Shown here piece after piece: positions 45,557 through 58,129 of a DNA stretch of 64,000 nucleotides (position 1 is the first letter of the stretch; the number at the start of each line of letters is the position of its first letter). Where the stretch lies: positions 52,213-116,212 of the forward strand of contig JAECUM010003303.1 of NCBI GenBank assembly GCA_016617855.1, given 5' to 3'. The notes under the pieces were generated by a model, which saw nothing but the letters and a program-made list of their open reading frames with translations, searched no databases and was not told where the DNA came from. The position numbers and the translations under genes were made by a program. The DNA is from Megalonaias nervosa. Taxonomy: Eukaryota > Mollusca > Bivalvia > Unionida > Unionidae.

Positions 45557-45599
45557 ATCCTTTGGTCGGTTTAACTTAACTTTTACCATCATTCATAAG

Positions 45600-46230
45600 T
45601 CCAGAAATATCGTGGGATGACACAAATGAAAATCCTTTACGTTCTTCATTTCCTAGATATTAGCCCGTATCTTGCTACGATGGTCCAGAGAGGGGGGGGG
45701 GCCTTTGGACATTTTCATATTTAACTAATAATAATCGATTTTTAGAAAATTATAGTATGTTTAAGAAACAACGACAAAACATAACATTAAATACATCACA
45801 GTATGTGTACCACGTAACCGAGGAATTTATAATGGCGACCTGGTTTGCAACTTTGTATCATTGACAAACATTGTAGATAAATCCCAAGGAAAGTGCACAC
45901 GTATTGTTACGACGAACCATATTCTTGTAGGTTACTTGGTGTAATTTCTATTTCAAGGTTTCAATCCAGCCCAAATTCATTTTCTCTCTCACTCCACATT
46001 TCTGCATAGTTTGTCCGTTATGCATGAGAGTGGAGGGGGAACACAAAGCAGAAAGGATTGTGATGAAAATGTGTACCATATTAAATTTATTTAGAAAACG
46101 AGGATTATTAATATTTTTTATCGTTATTTTCATACGTCACTAATGATTAATATGTGGAAATTCATCATTGATCTAGAATCAACTGCAGACGGTCGCTAGA
46201 ATGTTTATATATGCGTATTATTGAGCCATG
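45600..46230. other. Stretch without recognised features
   Basis: AT-rich intergenic DNA; a G-run at 45692-45701. Nothing else supported. Confidence 0.5.
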
Positions 46231-46239
46231 GGCGGATCA

Positions 46240-46276
46240 CAATTTGATATACCAATAGTATTGGTATATCAAATTG
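46240..46276. repeat. Perfect 37-bp palindrome
   Basis: CAATTTGATATACCAATA (46240-46257) and TATTGGTATATCAAATTG (46259-46276) are exact reverse complements with one base between. A perfect cruciform-capable sequence this long is unlikely by chance. It may be a solo end-to-end terminus of a transposon. Confidence 0.95.
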
Positions 46277-46649
46277 CTTTATACCAACACTTTAAATGCC
46301 ATGTTATTTTTAATGTATGTGGTATATATATAAAGTAGCTAAACAACAATCTGATTCGATGGAATTATAGGTTACTGCATCTGTTTGGGAAAATATGATC
46401 GAGTTTTTCTGAACAATATTACACGACTTTATGAATAGAGTATTATACAGGAAAAACGAGTTCATATTTTCTCTCACAAATATTGCAACCTTTTTATTAT
46501 ATATTCATTTTGCTTTTCTACCAAGGTTGAATAACTACAAGAACACACTACAAGAAACAAAGTAATTGAATTTATGAAAATAATCTCAAGTTCCAGCGTC
46601 TGCAACATGAGCGTCCATTGTTTGTTTACAATCGAAAGTAGTTCCTAGA

Positions 46650-47900
46650 CACACGATTCTGACAATCTAAAGTTAATGGAGAACAAAATGAGAATATAAT
46701 AGGTGAAATCCAACTAGATGAACCATTTAGTGTACTTAAAATTATGAAAATGACAAACCTCCAGGATTTATGGCGGAATGTTTTAATTTTCTTTTTTCTT
46801 TTTTTTTTGAATAACTTAAAATATTTCATCTTCATCTTCAGATCAATTAATGAAACGTTTCCTAAATCACCTTCACCTTTCAATGAGACAGACACAAGAT
46901 ATTATTTGAACCAAATGGAGATCAACCAAGACAATCTTAACAAATCTTGCGTCCTAATATCCATCAGGATGTGTAGTCAAGAGGTCAAAAAGGTGTTGGA
47001 TACAATAATGTCAGAAACGCAAACAGGATTCGTTCAAGGCAGATAAATGTGATAATTGGACGCACTGTTCAGACAAATATCATATTTTTTCATATAGTTC
47101 TTCTTATTTTGAAAAAAGAAGAATTTGATATAGTATCTTAGACCATTCTATGAAAAGTTAGAGTCTTAAATTTTGGCAATTTTATACAAAAATGGATTAA
47201 GACTTATATAACAAATATATTTTCAGTAGTTGTACAATACGGTTTTATTTCCGATTTCTTGACAGTAGGAAGGAGGTGTATGCAAGGAGACCCCATCTCA
47301 GCATATGTTTTATACCTTGTGCAGAACTAGAGTCTTATAAATTTTGATAAAAGGTAATGTAGATATTAAATGTTTGGTTGTTAATAATAAAGAACATACA
47401 ATTACTCAGTAAAGTGATAATACAACACTTACCTTTCACGGTGCCAAGATACATTTCTATTGCGCTCTGAACCTATTGTAAGATTTTACATCCATACCAA
47501 GCCTTAAAGTAAATCACGATAAAACTAAATTAATAAGACGAACATTATTTATTAAAAGACGTATACCATCATGCTCGCTTGAAATTAATTTGGGAGCAAT
47601 ATCAAATTAGTTCTCGGTAGCTACTGATTATCAAAAATACGTCCCAAAATAAACACTACTTACTCAATGGTCGAAAGGAATATTGACTCCCGTTGGAAAA
47701 GAACAAAAGTTAAAATCTAGCTCTGTCCAAACTTAATCATTTTCTGTTGGCTTTACCCAACCCACTTGATAATATTTTGCATTTAAGTAAATCGTTATTT
47801 AAATTTAGCTGGTAAAACGGATATGACAGAATAAAAAGGTATATAATTGTACAAAACTATCAGACTGGTGGACTGAATATGGTGAATTTAAATAAATTCA
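46650..47900 (+). pseudogene. Dead L1/Tx1-like LINE reverse transcriptase fragment
   Basis: Broken + strand frames follow the order of a non-LTR ORF2. They are LDEPFSVLKIMK, an FFF-rich NNLKYF piece, VLISIRMCSQEVKKVLDTIM, SETQTGFVQGR (46981-47043), an FYEKLES-like piece, MQGDPISAYVL (about 47278-47310, RT RQGDP block) and a TQ.SDNTTL remnant near 47405-47430 where YADD should be. After these come SLKVNHDKTKL and LAGKTDMTE pieces near 47500-47830. Stops and frameshifts are frequent, and the catalytic YADD is lost. The endonuclease domain was not found. Clade assignment to L1/Tx1-like is from motif style. Confidence 0.72.
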
Positions 47901-48141
47901 TTTAGCTCTGAAATGCTCACGGATTAAAAGAATAATTAAAAAAAGTGTTGCCATCATATATTTATGAAACTGTTTGAGGAAATTAAAATATTGCAACAAA
48001 TTCTTTTGAATAAGTAATTAGTGCTTGGATTAATAGTATGAAACAAAGACGATTCTCGGGAAGAATGGTTAAAATTACCTATTTAGTAAAATAACAATAT
48101 TAATGTTATCTTCGTGCAGAATACTTTTCAGGCTAAAGACC

Positions 48142-48285
48142 TTCTGGAAATGTTATTGGAGGTGATGGGTGCCGTATTCCGATGACCCGGGTTCGAATCT
48201 GAGGGGACAAATTAAATAATAGCTAACCTGTATGATAATCTTCTTTATCCATATATAATTTCGTTCCATATTATCACGTATCCTC
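48142..48285 (+). mobile_element. SINE-like repeat, family 2, copy 1
   Basis: A B-box-like GGGTTCGAATCTGAG, then ACAAATTAAATAATAGCTAA, CCTGTATGATAATCTTCTTT, CCATATATAATTTCG and TATCACGTATCCT. The whole ~145 bp aligns with 51566-51710 at roughly 80% by eye. The B box and modular tail suggest a tRNA-derived SINE; the A box is poorly preserved. Confidence 0.65.
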
Positions 48286-48804
48286 TTGTCGAAACAATCG
48301 ATGTGTCAGTTTCGTATGGGCCTAAAGTAGACCCTGGTATCACTGAATAGCGTCAAATTCACATTTCTCCATATCTCTCTTATAATTGCTTGGTGTAGAA
48401 CACTGTTGGTTGTTTTTCACTTAACTTTATTCTGGCACCAAGGATTAAAGTACACTCTTAACATCCCATGTTCTCCTAAAGCGTCTTGCTTTGCATTTCT
48501 TCAAAGTTTAACAAATCCTCTGCTTGTGTTTCAAGAATAAATTGACTCAGGCGTGCAGTTTAAAAAAAGAATCTTTTTATCAACTCCAGGTATAATATAG
48601 CTACCTCTCAGGAAAATCACAAACACAGCGTAAACAAGATGATCTTATTATGATTGCAGTATTGGAGACATTTACTGAAACTGAGTCCAGGTCATCGCTT
48701 ATGGAATTGTTATAGTATCAGAATGCTAATAATCGGGCTAAAGCAATAATTATACCTGAAAATGTCTGTCAGTGTGTGGATTGATTTTAGGTAGAATTCG
48801 ATTT

Positions 48805-48805
<1 letters not shown>

Positions 48806-48881
<76 letters not shown>
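48806..48881. repeat. (CT)n microsatellite
   Basis: About 75 bp of uninterrupted CT steps. The Ser-Leu and Arg-Glu open frames it creates on the two strands are artefacts. Confidence 0.97.
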
Positions 48882-48886
<5 letters not shown>

Positions 48887-51059
48887 CAGTGGATATCAGA
48901 AACGTGGATGTGCAGTTTGTCAAATTTATATTTGTTTTGGTCAAAACTCTACAAATCCAAATGTTTACAAATGCTTGAAGGTCTGTTTTCATAACATTAG
49001 TCAGTGGGCTGAACGCTTTTGGAGCATGAACAAGGATTAAGAAAGGGCATAAATCCATGTAGATTAATCCAAATTATGTGGAAATTTAACTTCAGTCACA
49101 ACTTCGTCTGGTGAGAGACAGATTTTTCCTGATATTCCAATCACTGTCATTGAACAAACCAGGATCTCGAGGTGCCGAAATCATAAGAGAAGACACTTTC
49201 TAACAGTATTCTCAACCATTAGGTGTAGTAGCGACCGACGGATTATATGAAAATAAACATGCTGGTTTTTCTCAGTTGTCATCGTTGATAACGGATGAGG
49301 CTTTATTGATCAACACCTCCCCTTTATCTTAATGTATTATCGAATTCACATAGAACGAAATGCAAAGGACTTGCTTGTTTAAAGCTGCAAATAATCACAT
49401 CTGGTCGGATGATCCTCTTGAAACGGATTGTTCGAGTCTTACTCGCACTATGTTTATACTATAGAAGAACTCTTTTGCGTAGCATCCTTTCTCCTTGGTG
49501 ACCTCAGCTGAACTACAAAGTTCGGGAGACCTCAGACGATTGCATATGGATATTTGATTCATTCATCCAGTAACAATAACGTTAATGCAGACATTGCTGA
49601 ATTCTCTCATAGCAATTGGAACAATGAATTTTGGCGCACAAATGTGTTAATTATTTGGTCCTAATGGAGAACATATGATTGGAACCGGTGACCAAAACCT
49701 TTTGACCGGAAAGTCTTTTCTTATACCTTTATATCGTTCTTTTACTTGTTGAAATTATAACATATTTTGCTTTGGTAGAATGATTGCCTTTATCACAATA
49801 CAAATCCATGCTATTTAATTATCACCTTGTTGGATGTCTTCGAAGTGTCTAACACTTTTTGAGAGCAAACTTTCTTTATTGTCTTCGAGATGGTTCATTA
49901 ATTTTGGAATGTTTTTTTCTTCCGCCGTGTTCATGCATCAGTTTATGACGTTTCCATGTTACATGTTTTAATTCCCGCCTATAATCTGTCATCACAAGTT
50001 GAATCTGTTCTGAAGAGCATCGTGTCCTTGCGAGAAACAGGAAAGCTTGGCTATAAATATTTGCATATTAGTTTTTCTTTGAGCTTTAAAGCTTAGCATG
50101 CTGCTAAATCCATTGCCAGAGCTAGCGTTTTATCTCCAACTGTTGCCGATAGCGGGTAAGTGGCGGTTAAGCTAATGTTACAATTTTTCACCAGTAAAGA
50201 GGAGTCCAGAGGAGGTCACGCGCAACTTCAAGAAGACGAAATGTCGGCAAATGCTGAAGGAGATGATGGGATCAACTGTGATAGGGCTCATGTTGCGATT
50301 TAAAAGCTATAAGGCAAGAACTGAAAGAGCTACTAGTGGTGGCCATCATCAAAGTCCAAGATTCCGGTCATCCACGTCTGTTTGTTTAAGTTTAGAGCGC
50401 GCTTATGTGTGTAGGTGTGTGTGGTTTGAGATTTTCTATTTCTACGTTAATACCGGATATATTTGATCCTGTGGTATAAAAAGTGATATTTTAACAAATG
50501 GCCGAACCACGAGATAAAGTATAGCATATTTTGTATACATGACGAAATATATTCGATTTAAGATAGGACAAGAATTTGTTTAACTTTCATTCATTATATA
50601 CGATACTTATTTGTGCATGGATGCTTAGAAGATCAAACCCATCCTTCTGAATACAACTCGAATCCCCGCTTTTCGTCCGTTCACCTCTATTTCAACCGCA
50701 TTTATTGACGGATAATAAAAATATCCGCGATCTATGAGAATTGTTGATTTGGGATGAACTAAATTGTTGCAATATATTACATTTATGACATTTTGTAAAC
50801 TATTTTACCCTATTTGACGGCAAAAGCAAGTCCACCTAAGCCATGCAATTCACCTGGTTTTTCACATTCTTGTCAATGTGTTAATAGGGACATAACGTCG
50901 TAAAGAAGCACACGGTGACGAATCAAATATCTTCGGAAAAACATAATTCCCACACCTTAGAGGTAATACAGCTTACATTTATTGCTAAAGCTAACAAAAT
51001 GAACAAAAAGTTTGTTTTCTTGCAGCAAATATCACTTCCATTGGCACACATAATCAAGC

Positions 51060-51060
<1 letters not shown>
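48882..51060. other. Stretch with no supported gene; possible promoter-like TATA at 50052
   Basis: Slightly more GC-rich than the left half of the window. GGCTATAAATATTTGCAT at about 50050 is TATA-like. Downstream are GGGTAAGTGG (donor-like, 50154), TTTTTCACCAG (acceptor-like, about 50195) and a short ATG frame of about 20 codons at 50240 (MSANAEGDDGINCDRAHVAI). No homology is recognised, so no gene is called. Confidence 0.3.
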
Positions 51061-51061
<1 letters not shown>

Positions 51062-51113
<52 letters not shown>

Positions 51114-51116
51114 CAC

Positions 51117-51175
<59 letters not shown>
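51062..51175. repeat. (CA)n then (TA)n compound microsatellite
   Basis: CA steps 51062-51111, an AGGCACG break, then TA steps to about 51175. Confidence 0.96.
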
Positions 51176-51176
<1 letters not shown>

Positions 51177-51565
51177 TCATTTCACAACGTATCTGAAAAA
51201 AAGTGTGTCAACTCTGTGTAGATACGGGTTGCGTCAACAAAATCTGAGAAAATCTGTTGCAAGACGACATTTGTATCATACGAGGATAACCTAATTTTAA
51301 ATACGACTAAACTAATTACGCTTGTATTAACATCGTGCATTTCGAAGTTCCAAGCGTAATCAGGTTTGATGACTGATTTGCTCCACTTAAATTCACATCT
51401 GAGCTAGAAACGCAATTCGATTTAGGGCAAGAGTCTAATGATGGCAGGGGACAGTTTCGTAAATTGGCACCATCAGTGTTCTCAGTTTTGCTTATCTTTT
51501 GTAACACCTATGAATACTTATATTAAAATTATTCGATGTACACTTTGTGTAAGATGGTTTTCGCT

Positions 51566-51712
51566 TGAGGAATGCTGGAAATCGTATTGGAGGCAATGAT
51601 TGCTGTACCCCCACTACCCGAGTTCGAATCTCAGTAGGGGAGAAATTAAATAATAGCTACCTGTATGATAATCTTCTTTCTCCATACGTAATTTCGCTCC
51701 ATAGTATCACGC
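51566..51712 (+). mobile_element. SINE-like repeat, family 2, copy 2
   Basis: GCTGGAAATCGTATTGGAGG, a B-box-like GAGTTCGAATCTCAG, GAAATTAAATAATAGCTACC, TGTATGATAATCTTCTTT and TATCACGCGTCCT. Same order and spacing as the copy at 48142. Confidence 0.68.
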
Positions 51713-51803
51713 GTCCTATTAAATAATCGGCCGATAGCACTTTCCTTGCTACCTGGAATATCTTTTCAACTTTCTATATTAACTGCTATATGCCTTGTTC
51801 TTC

Positions 51804-51970
51804 TAGGGGATGTGCGCTTAGACGAAAAGGTATAGGCGTTGTAGGCGTTGGTGCCTGCAAGCAAGGCGGTGAGTGCTTCAATCCGCAGACCTGGGATCGA
51901 ATCCCAGCTGAGGACGAAAAATATAACCTGCATGATAATAATCTTTCCTATATATCTGCATACTAAGTTC
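51804..51970 (+). mobile_element. SINE-like repeat, family 2, diverged copy 3
   Basis: A tRNA-like head with GGCGTTGGTGCCTGCAAGCA and B box GGGATCGAATCCCAG, then AAAATATAACCTGCATGATA, ATAATCTTTCC and TATATATCTGCATAC, a diverged form of the family 2 tail. Lies only about 90 bp after copy 2 in the same orientation. Confidence 0.55.
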
Positions 51971-52129
51971 ATGATCGTAACAAACGGGTTAGATCCTTTA
52001 TTCCAGAAGGTTAAGAAGTGTTATCATTTGAATCTTGTTATGCATCGTCTTGTAATGAAATTGGTAATGAATATTATGGTTATTATTCTTATTATCATCA
52101 TGATTACTGCTTTCTGCTATGGTTTTTAA

Positions 52130-55100
52130 TGGCAAAAATAAAAAGGGAATGTCCAATTATAGGTAGTAATTGTACTGTTAAAATATATTATTTGTGGTAA
52201 TGCAGATTGATGTATCAAAGCTCTTTTGTCTAGGGTGTGGGCTAACTCTTGTAAATCAGTAAAAATAATCTCTACGAATACGTATCATTCATATGAAACA
52301 AAATTTGGAAAATACCATTAAAGCCGAGCACCGACGTAGTGAAGCTCTAAATACAGCATAGCCTAATACGTTGGTAATCTGGGATATAATTTATGAATTA
52401 TTCATATATGGTTCTGAAGTGTGAGATACATACCGGAACGAAGGAGAGTGCAGACGACAGCTAATGATATGATTTAGTGGTTTTAAATCAATCTGTGAGA
52501 GTGATTTTTAGCTAGTTTATTGTATTAAAGTGTATTGCTTACATACAGTTCGTCTTCTAATAGGGAAAAGAATGCATCTAAAATATTTTTCATTCACAGA
52601 GTCCTCATAGACTGTATATTGCCCTTGGTGAAAAAGCTAGCGTATCTGGCCACAGAGAAAAACTATATCGATACAGCTAACGCTATCCCAAGAGAAAATA
52701 AAAACATTGTCGTGGCGGCATAATTCACTGTACATGTGATGAATCAAGCCTAGTGCCATTACAAATATTAATTCTAAATATTAGAAACGCCAGCCACCCA
52801 CCCACCATTTAGATTTTGCCAAAAATTATGACAAAAATGAAAATCGACAGGTCATGTACCTTAGAAAGTACAAAAGCATGTGTTCCATTCAGACGGTTGT
52901 AGATAGCATCATTGCAAAGTAAGCGTGTGGACAAAATGATCATAGAATATGAAATGTTCTTCGATAGTCAATAATATAAGCGCGGTCATCATCTATGGTG
53001 TACGAAGTTGCACGTATTTTATGCCAGAAGTCGAGCAAATCAAGAAAATCTGGAAAAGGCAAAGGTCCATCAGATTGCAAGAAACTCGCCTAGTGTTGTG
53101 TGTTGTGAATAAATGCCACTATTAGAAGAAGGTTCAAGAAAAGACCAGTTTCATGTCTTCTTAGCAGGGAACTAGTAGCTGCGCAGGATCAAAACCACAG
53201 ATCGTGCGATAGAGCGTACACAAGGAAAGAGAATCTCGATACATGCTAAAATGTGGACAAGACTTTGAAATTTAGTGATGAACATCAAAGAAAGGAGAGT
53301 TTTGTCTTTCAAAACTTTGTAATATTGTTTGAAATTGTGAACCCTAATGTGGATCTTACGGCAGATCTTATTAAATATTGATTTCGTACATGAATTTGCT
53401 CGGTATCGAGAAGATTAAAGACTGAAATTGGAAATATATTCGCCGGAAATTAGAGAGTGAACTGGGAGATGCACTCCATATCTTGCCTAATGAGAAATGA
53501 AGGGTTCTTTTTTATCCGATAATTGTAAAAATTTGGGATCAAGCTAAAGAGAACACGTAATTAAGGGCTGGGTTAAAAGATGACAAATTAATGTCTAGAA
53601 AGTCTGAAGATAATATCATTAAATTAGCCTTACAAATGCTCGAGGACATCAAAGCACAATCAGATAATGTAATGTGGCCGCCTCAACCTTCTAAAATGAC
53701 TCACTGCTGAAGCATAACACCTGCTAAATGAAAGATTTTCACCATACATTCTTAACCTGAGATAGAGAATAAACGAATAGGGCAGAACGTGTTCAGCGAC
53801 TAACTTAATTTTTTTGGCCAGGACTTTGTTTATACAATGTCATGTGACAAACAGAATTCTACTACCTTCTGCCATTTAGCCGCTGATGGTAATGTCGAAT
53901 TGATCTGAACGCACAATCGCTTTCTTCATGATGTGTCAAATTCGATATTTTGAAATTCTGATACAGCTTTGTATCTCCAAAATGGTTCTTACATCTATTT
54001 TCTATCAGCGCCTTGACCTAGCACAAACTCAATTTTGAGGTGGGCACCAAGAAAAATTTCTGAACATACCGCGATACTTAGCATGGTACACCTCAATTAT
54101 ATTAGGGAGGAACAATTTAATTTTCTGGAACAGGGACCAAGGAATCTTTTCAATTCACAGCTCTCACTTTACTAAAACGTGTCATTTATGGCAACATAAC
54201 ACCATGTAATGTCCATTACATTATTTATACATTATTAAAAAATATGAGTCATCTTAAAATTAAAGAAAATAAAATATCCCAGGTCGAATGAAAATGGCAG
54301 GTCCACCCCCCACCCCCCATCTAACATTACATGGTCAATGCCTTATAGCAGACGAAATTGCCATGTATATGTTGATTGCTGTATGAGTTGTCTTCTAAAG
54401 ACTGATAAAGTATTTAGTGGACTTTACGAATACTGGAATTATTTTTCCATGAGTTAAAATCTCATTAAATTTGTAAAAAGCTTACTCGGGAATTTCATTA
54501 CAGTTCCTAATGACGGAAACTACCGAATTATGGGTACCATCAAAAAGTACAAAACAAAATAAACAAAAACAAAACAAAAATCAAAATCGGTATACCGGTA
54601 TTACAGCCCACCTGTATTAATTATGGTCGCTAACTACCAAACTGTTATGTACATATGTCAATGTTTCCAATTAAACATCCATAGGTTTTATTGGCCGTTG
54701 CATTGCTGGATAATTCACAGTGCCGCTTGGATCTCAAACTCCCTTTGGAAGAATTCCAGTTGACTAGGCAACAGCAGAGATGGTAAACAAGGGCGTCCAG
54801 ACTCAAGGGGATACCAAAGAATTTCAGTCTGATTCTCAGACCGTACACTGGTATTATTTAAATGCATAATACAGTTGTACCTATTTGTGGTAACCACGAG
54901 AAATAGTAGGTCAGAGTGTATCTGTATCAAGTCACTAAGACCTGCAAAGGTCCAGGATACGAAAGTATGAGGCTGGAGTAGTTTGACTAACTGGCATTTA
55001 CTAAAAGAAAGAGAACGCAGAAGGATCTTTCTATATATTGCAGAGATAACAATCTTGATGGTGTCACTCAGGAAATAATATTAGGATTCCTAGCTGAAGA

Positions 55101-55817
55101 CCCTCTATCATGAAATGACCTAACCAACTCTATATGTAGCAAAATTTCATACAAAATATTTCATTTGAATAAATTTAATCCTTATGGCAATGCCAAATTC
55201 AAGAATTACTTGTTACTGCAATTTTAAATAATGTTCCAATATTTTAGGATATTGTTCATCTTATCTTTTAAAACGCAATCTACGTCAGCAAACAAAAGTG
55301 GCTTGAATTCTTTTGGCTAACAAAATATACAACACCAAGAGAAACTTTAATAAAAAATGCTGTTGATTCTTAACTATAGAGTGAAATACAACGAATCAGT
55401 CCTCTTGTACAATATTCAAACTACCTGGCAACAAATTATCGAAATACCTTTACTCCAGTCTCAGAAGCTCATAGTTGAATCACGAGCTCTTCTACTAAAA
55501 TCTGTTAATTAGTGCAAATTATAAGACTGAAATGTGTTAAAGGAGCTTTACATAAAGTGCTGTTTCAAACTGGAATTTCTTGTATGATGATATTAAATCT
55601 TGTATATGAGACGCTGCTTTTAAACACTAATATGAAACTTTCTTTGTAGTCCATAACTGAGTTCTACAACCTGCTGTATTTTATTGATTCCAGTCTGTGA
55701 TAATATTTATATTATGTGATTCTTGTATTTTATTGAACATAGTGTGAATATTTTGATGCATCTTGATCCTGTATGGTATGAGCCTTCGGCACAACCTTCC
55801 ATTAAGTGTACATAATG
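52130..55817. other. Stretch without recognised genes; possibly old LINE tail at its right end
   Basis: Short open frames only. Nothing identifiable in 52130-54950. The sequence leading to the (ATT)n array (about 55600-55820) looks like a non-LTR element's AT-rich 3' end with a microsatellite tail, but no RT motif could be read upstream. Confidence 0.3.
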
Positions 55818-55818
55818 T

Positions 55819-55862
<44 letters not shown>
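55819..55862. repeat. (ATT)n microsatellite
   Basis: About 14 ATT units. Confidence 0.96.
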
Positions 55863-55966
55863 TCCATTGGTCGGTCGACACACTTGAAACCTTTGGTAAA
55901 TCCTTTCCGTTTAGATCAATATGATATCTTAAGTCTTTTCACCGGAAATGTGGTCCTAGATATCTA

Positions 55967-57480
55967 ATGGCCGACTCAGAGCGTGTTGGAGTTGGTATGT
56001 ACCTGAAATTCAAGGCAGAAAGGTTAGATAATGATCCCCCATCTCAGAAGTTTCACGACAGAATTCAGAAACTTAACATGAGAGCATCTAACAGCCTTAG
56101 TAAACAAAAGGTGCTTTTGGTGCATCAGGCAAGTATGGATGAGTATAGGTTCTGATAGCAGACAGCTGTAATGGGAAGTACATGAATATATCCACTCAGA
56201 CCACTGCCAATGGCGTTAAGCATGACTGATGGGTCTCTATAAAACCAACAAAGGAACAGTGGTTGAGTACATTAAAAAGAGTGCATCTCCAGTAGAAAAC
56301 AACACCGAAATAATCTATCTGTCTGTAATACTCGATGGGTTGAGTTTGATCCAAAATAAAGGGTAACTACACATTTGCAGACCTAACAGACAATATTCTC
56401 GGAGTAGCGCCTGATAAGGGAGCAAGCAGTGATCTAATAAACATTGCTTTAACATGCACAGGGAGGCAATCAAAATTGCCGAAATGAGGAACATATCTTC
56501 CGAATCAAGTGTTCATTTCAAAGACGTTCCACTAGGACACACATTTCAGAAATGGAGAAAGTTTCCCTGCAATTCTTTTAGAACAAATTTTGTTTCATTT
56601 AGTTCTTTATAGTATAATAAAACAAAGATTAGCAAAGGATAAAACATGGCAACAATATTGTGTACGTCACTAGTGAATGATTCTGTTACAAGATAATCGA
56701 ATAATCTTGTTAGGAGGTTGTGGTTGCGGTGCTTAAATCGACACTGGAAGAAGCAGATACCCAGGTGTTTCGTCGTGTCCATTATGCTCAAGAAGTGGCA
56801 TTAAAGCAGTTGCTGTTATATCTGACGATACCGCTAATCTTGTACTCTGTCTAGGTGTCAATGGAGATATTTCTTGTCCTCTATACCTTAAACGTGGAAC
56901 ACAGAACAGGAAGATTTATTAGAATGAAAAAAGTATGAGTTACTACAGCGACAATTTATGTTGAGCTTTGAGAGATCTAAGGATTGCTACACAATCGGTA
57001 CCTTTGCTGGCCAAAGTAAACTAGTAGTAACTAGACCAAGAAAGACAAATGATAACTGTCAGTTCGCCTTTTGACTAGACTTTGGTCATTTCACCACAAC
57101 TCACGCAGACGATACAGGAGTTCACATAACAGATATACGTTTCCATAATGAGTACAAGTAAAGTTAACAAAACCAGATATAGGATCTTCCTTTATCCAGG
57201 AGAGGAGAAATTGAATGTCGTTTATAAACATGTGCAGAGAGTCAGTGAGCAAGAAAGCATAAGATGTTTACAGTGTAACTCGGGCCCAACTGGCCATGGC
57301 TGGACAACTGTCAAGGATGATAAACATGTAGTTGATTGTAAGAAATGTTCACCTGGACAGGATGCTGTACTGTAGCGTCTGTTATACAACTGTTCACCCG
57401 AGTGCAAACTCCATACTGCCAGTGCGTCAGTATATGTAACTAAATGCAGCAGCACTTTCAAACTTCAGACCTACATCAAC
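55967..57480 (+). pseudogene. Broken copy of a repeated 'EADT...DDT' invertebrate protein family
   Basis: An open start at 55967 (MADSERVGVGMYLKFKAERL) is followed by frameshifted pieces in a fixed order: a WRKFLCNS piece near 56550-56580, EEADTQVF at about 56748, ISDDTANLVLCLG at about 56818-56855, CPLYLKRGTQNRK at about 56876-56914 and IGTFAGQSK near 56994. Then 57148-57375 has a CLQCN...GHGW segment, and YNCSPECKLHTAS (about 57384-57420) forms a Cys-rich end. I recall the EADT / DTDV / G-T-x-x-R / GW / Cys-rich order from large uncharacterised, repeat-associated gene families in corals and molluscs, but cannot name the family. At least four frame breaks show it is dead. Confidence 0.5.
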
Positions 57481-57799
57481 CAAAAACAGCTGAGTTGTGG
57501 GATTCTGATAATATTTGGCTAACCAGCCCAACAGCCATTTTCTGAGCCACACAGTTTTCTCATACAAGAGCTATTATTTAATCATTGCCAATCTGCGTGT
57601 AAAATGTTTGTATTTGTCTTTGTCTATTCAAAACGAAATTTTAAATCCTCTACCCCTTTTTGTGACAGTATGTGTATGTGTAAACACTCCTACTCTCATC
57701 TGTTTCATACTATGGCCAGGTGATGGACAATAGTAAGCTGAGTGTTGAATAGTAGATAACCAGGTATTTTTCACTCAAAACTGCATGTTGGATAGTAGC

Positions 57800-58110
57800 T
57801 GAAGTTTTAACATTACATTTGCCGTCTTGTCCCCATATAATCCAATAATGTTAAGAATACAGACCTTTTTAACATAGGATTTCCAATTTTGTCAGTAGGG
57901 GGCTCCCAATATTTTTGTAAACATTATATTTCCATCTTAGGATTGCTCGTCTTGTCCCCAGAGCTCCCATAAGGTTAAACCTATGGACATTTTTAACATG
58001 GCTCTTCTCATCTTGTCCCCAGAGTGTCCTCTACATATTATTTCTGTGGAAAGAAGAAATATTTAACATGGGTTTTCCATCGTCTCATCAGAGTATCGCC
58101 CCATTTATAA
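57800..58110. repeat. Diverged ~70-bp tandem repeat
   Basis: Four to five units sharing TTTTTAACATGG, a TTTCCATCTTGTCCCCAGAG box and CTCCCATAA.GTTAA. Strongly diverged, with irregular period. Confidence 0.6.
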
Positions 58111-58129
58111 ATCCAGATAACATAAAAGT

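Noticed and set aside
45335..45620. Open frames with Arg-Glu or Ser-Leu repeats
   Set aside because: Artefacts of (CT)n arrays; the same holds for 48750-49058 and 48772-48978.
46744..47046. Intact 100-residue host protein
   Set aside because: Its second half is a reverse-transcriptase block of a broken LINE, not a host gene.
54950..55700. Jockey-type LINE C-terminus (LLKERERRRIFLY)
   Set aside because: A few suggestive residues only; no RT or endonuclease block could be read on either side.
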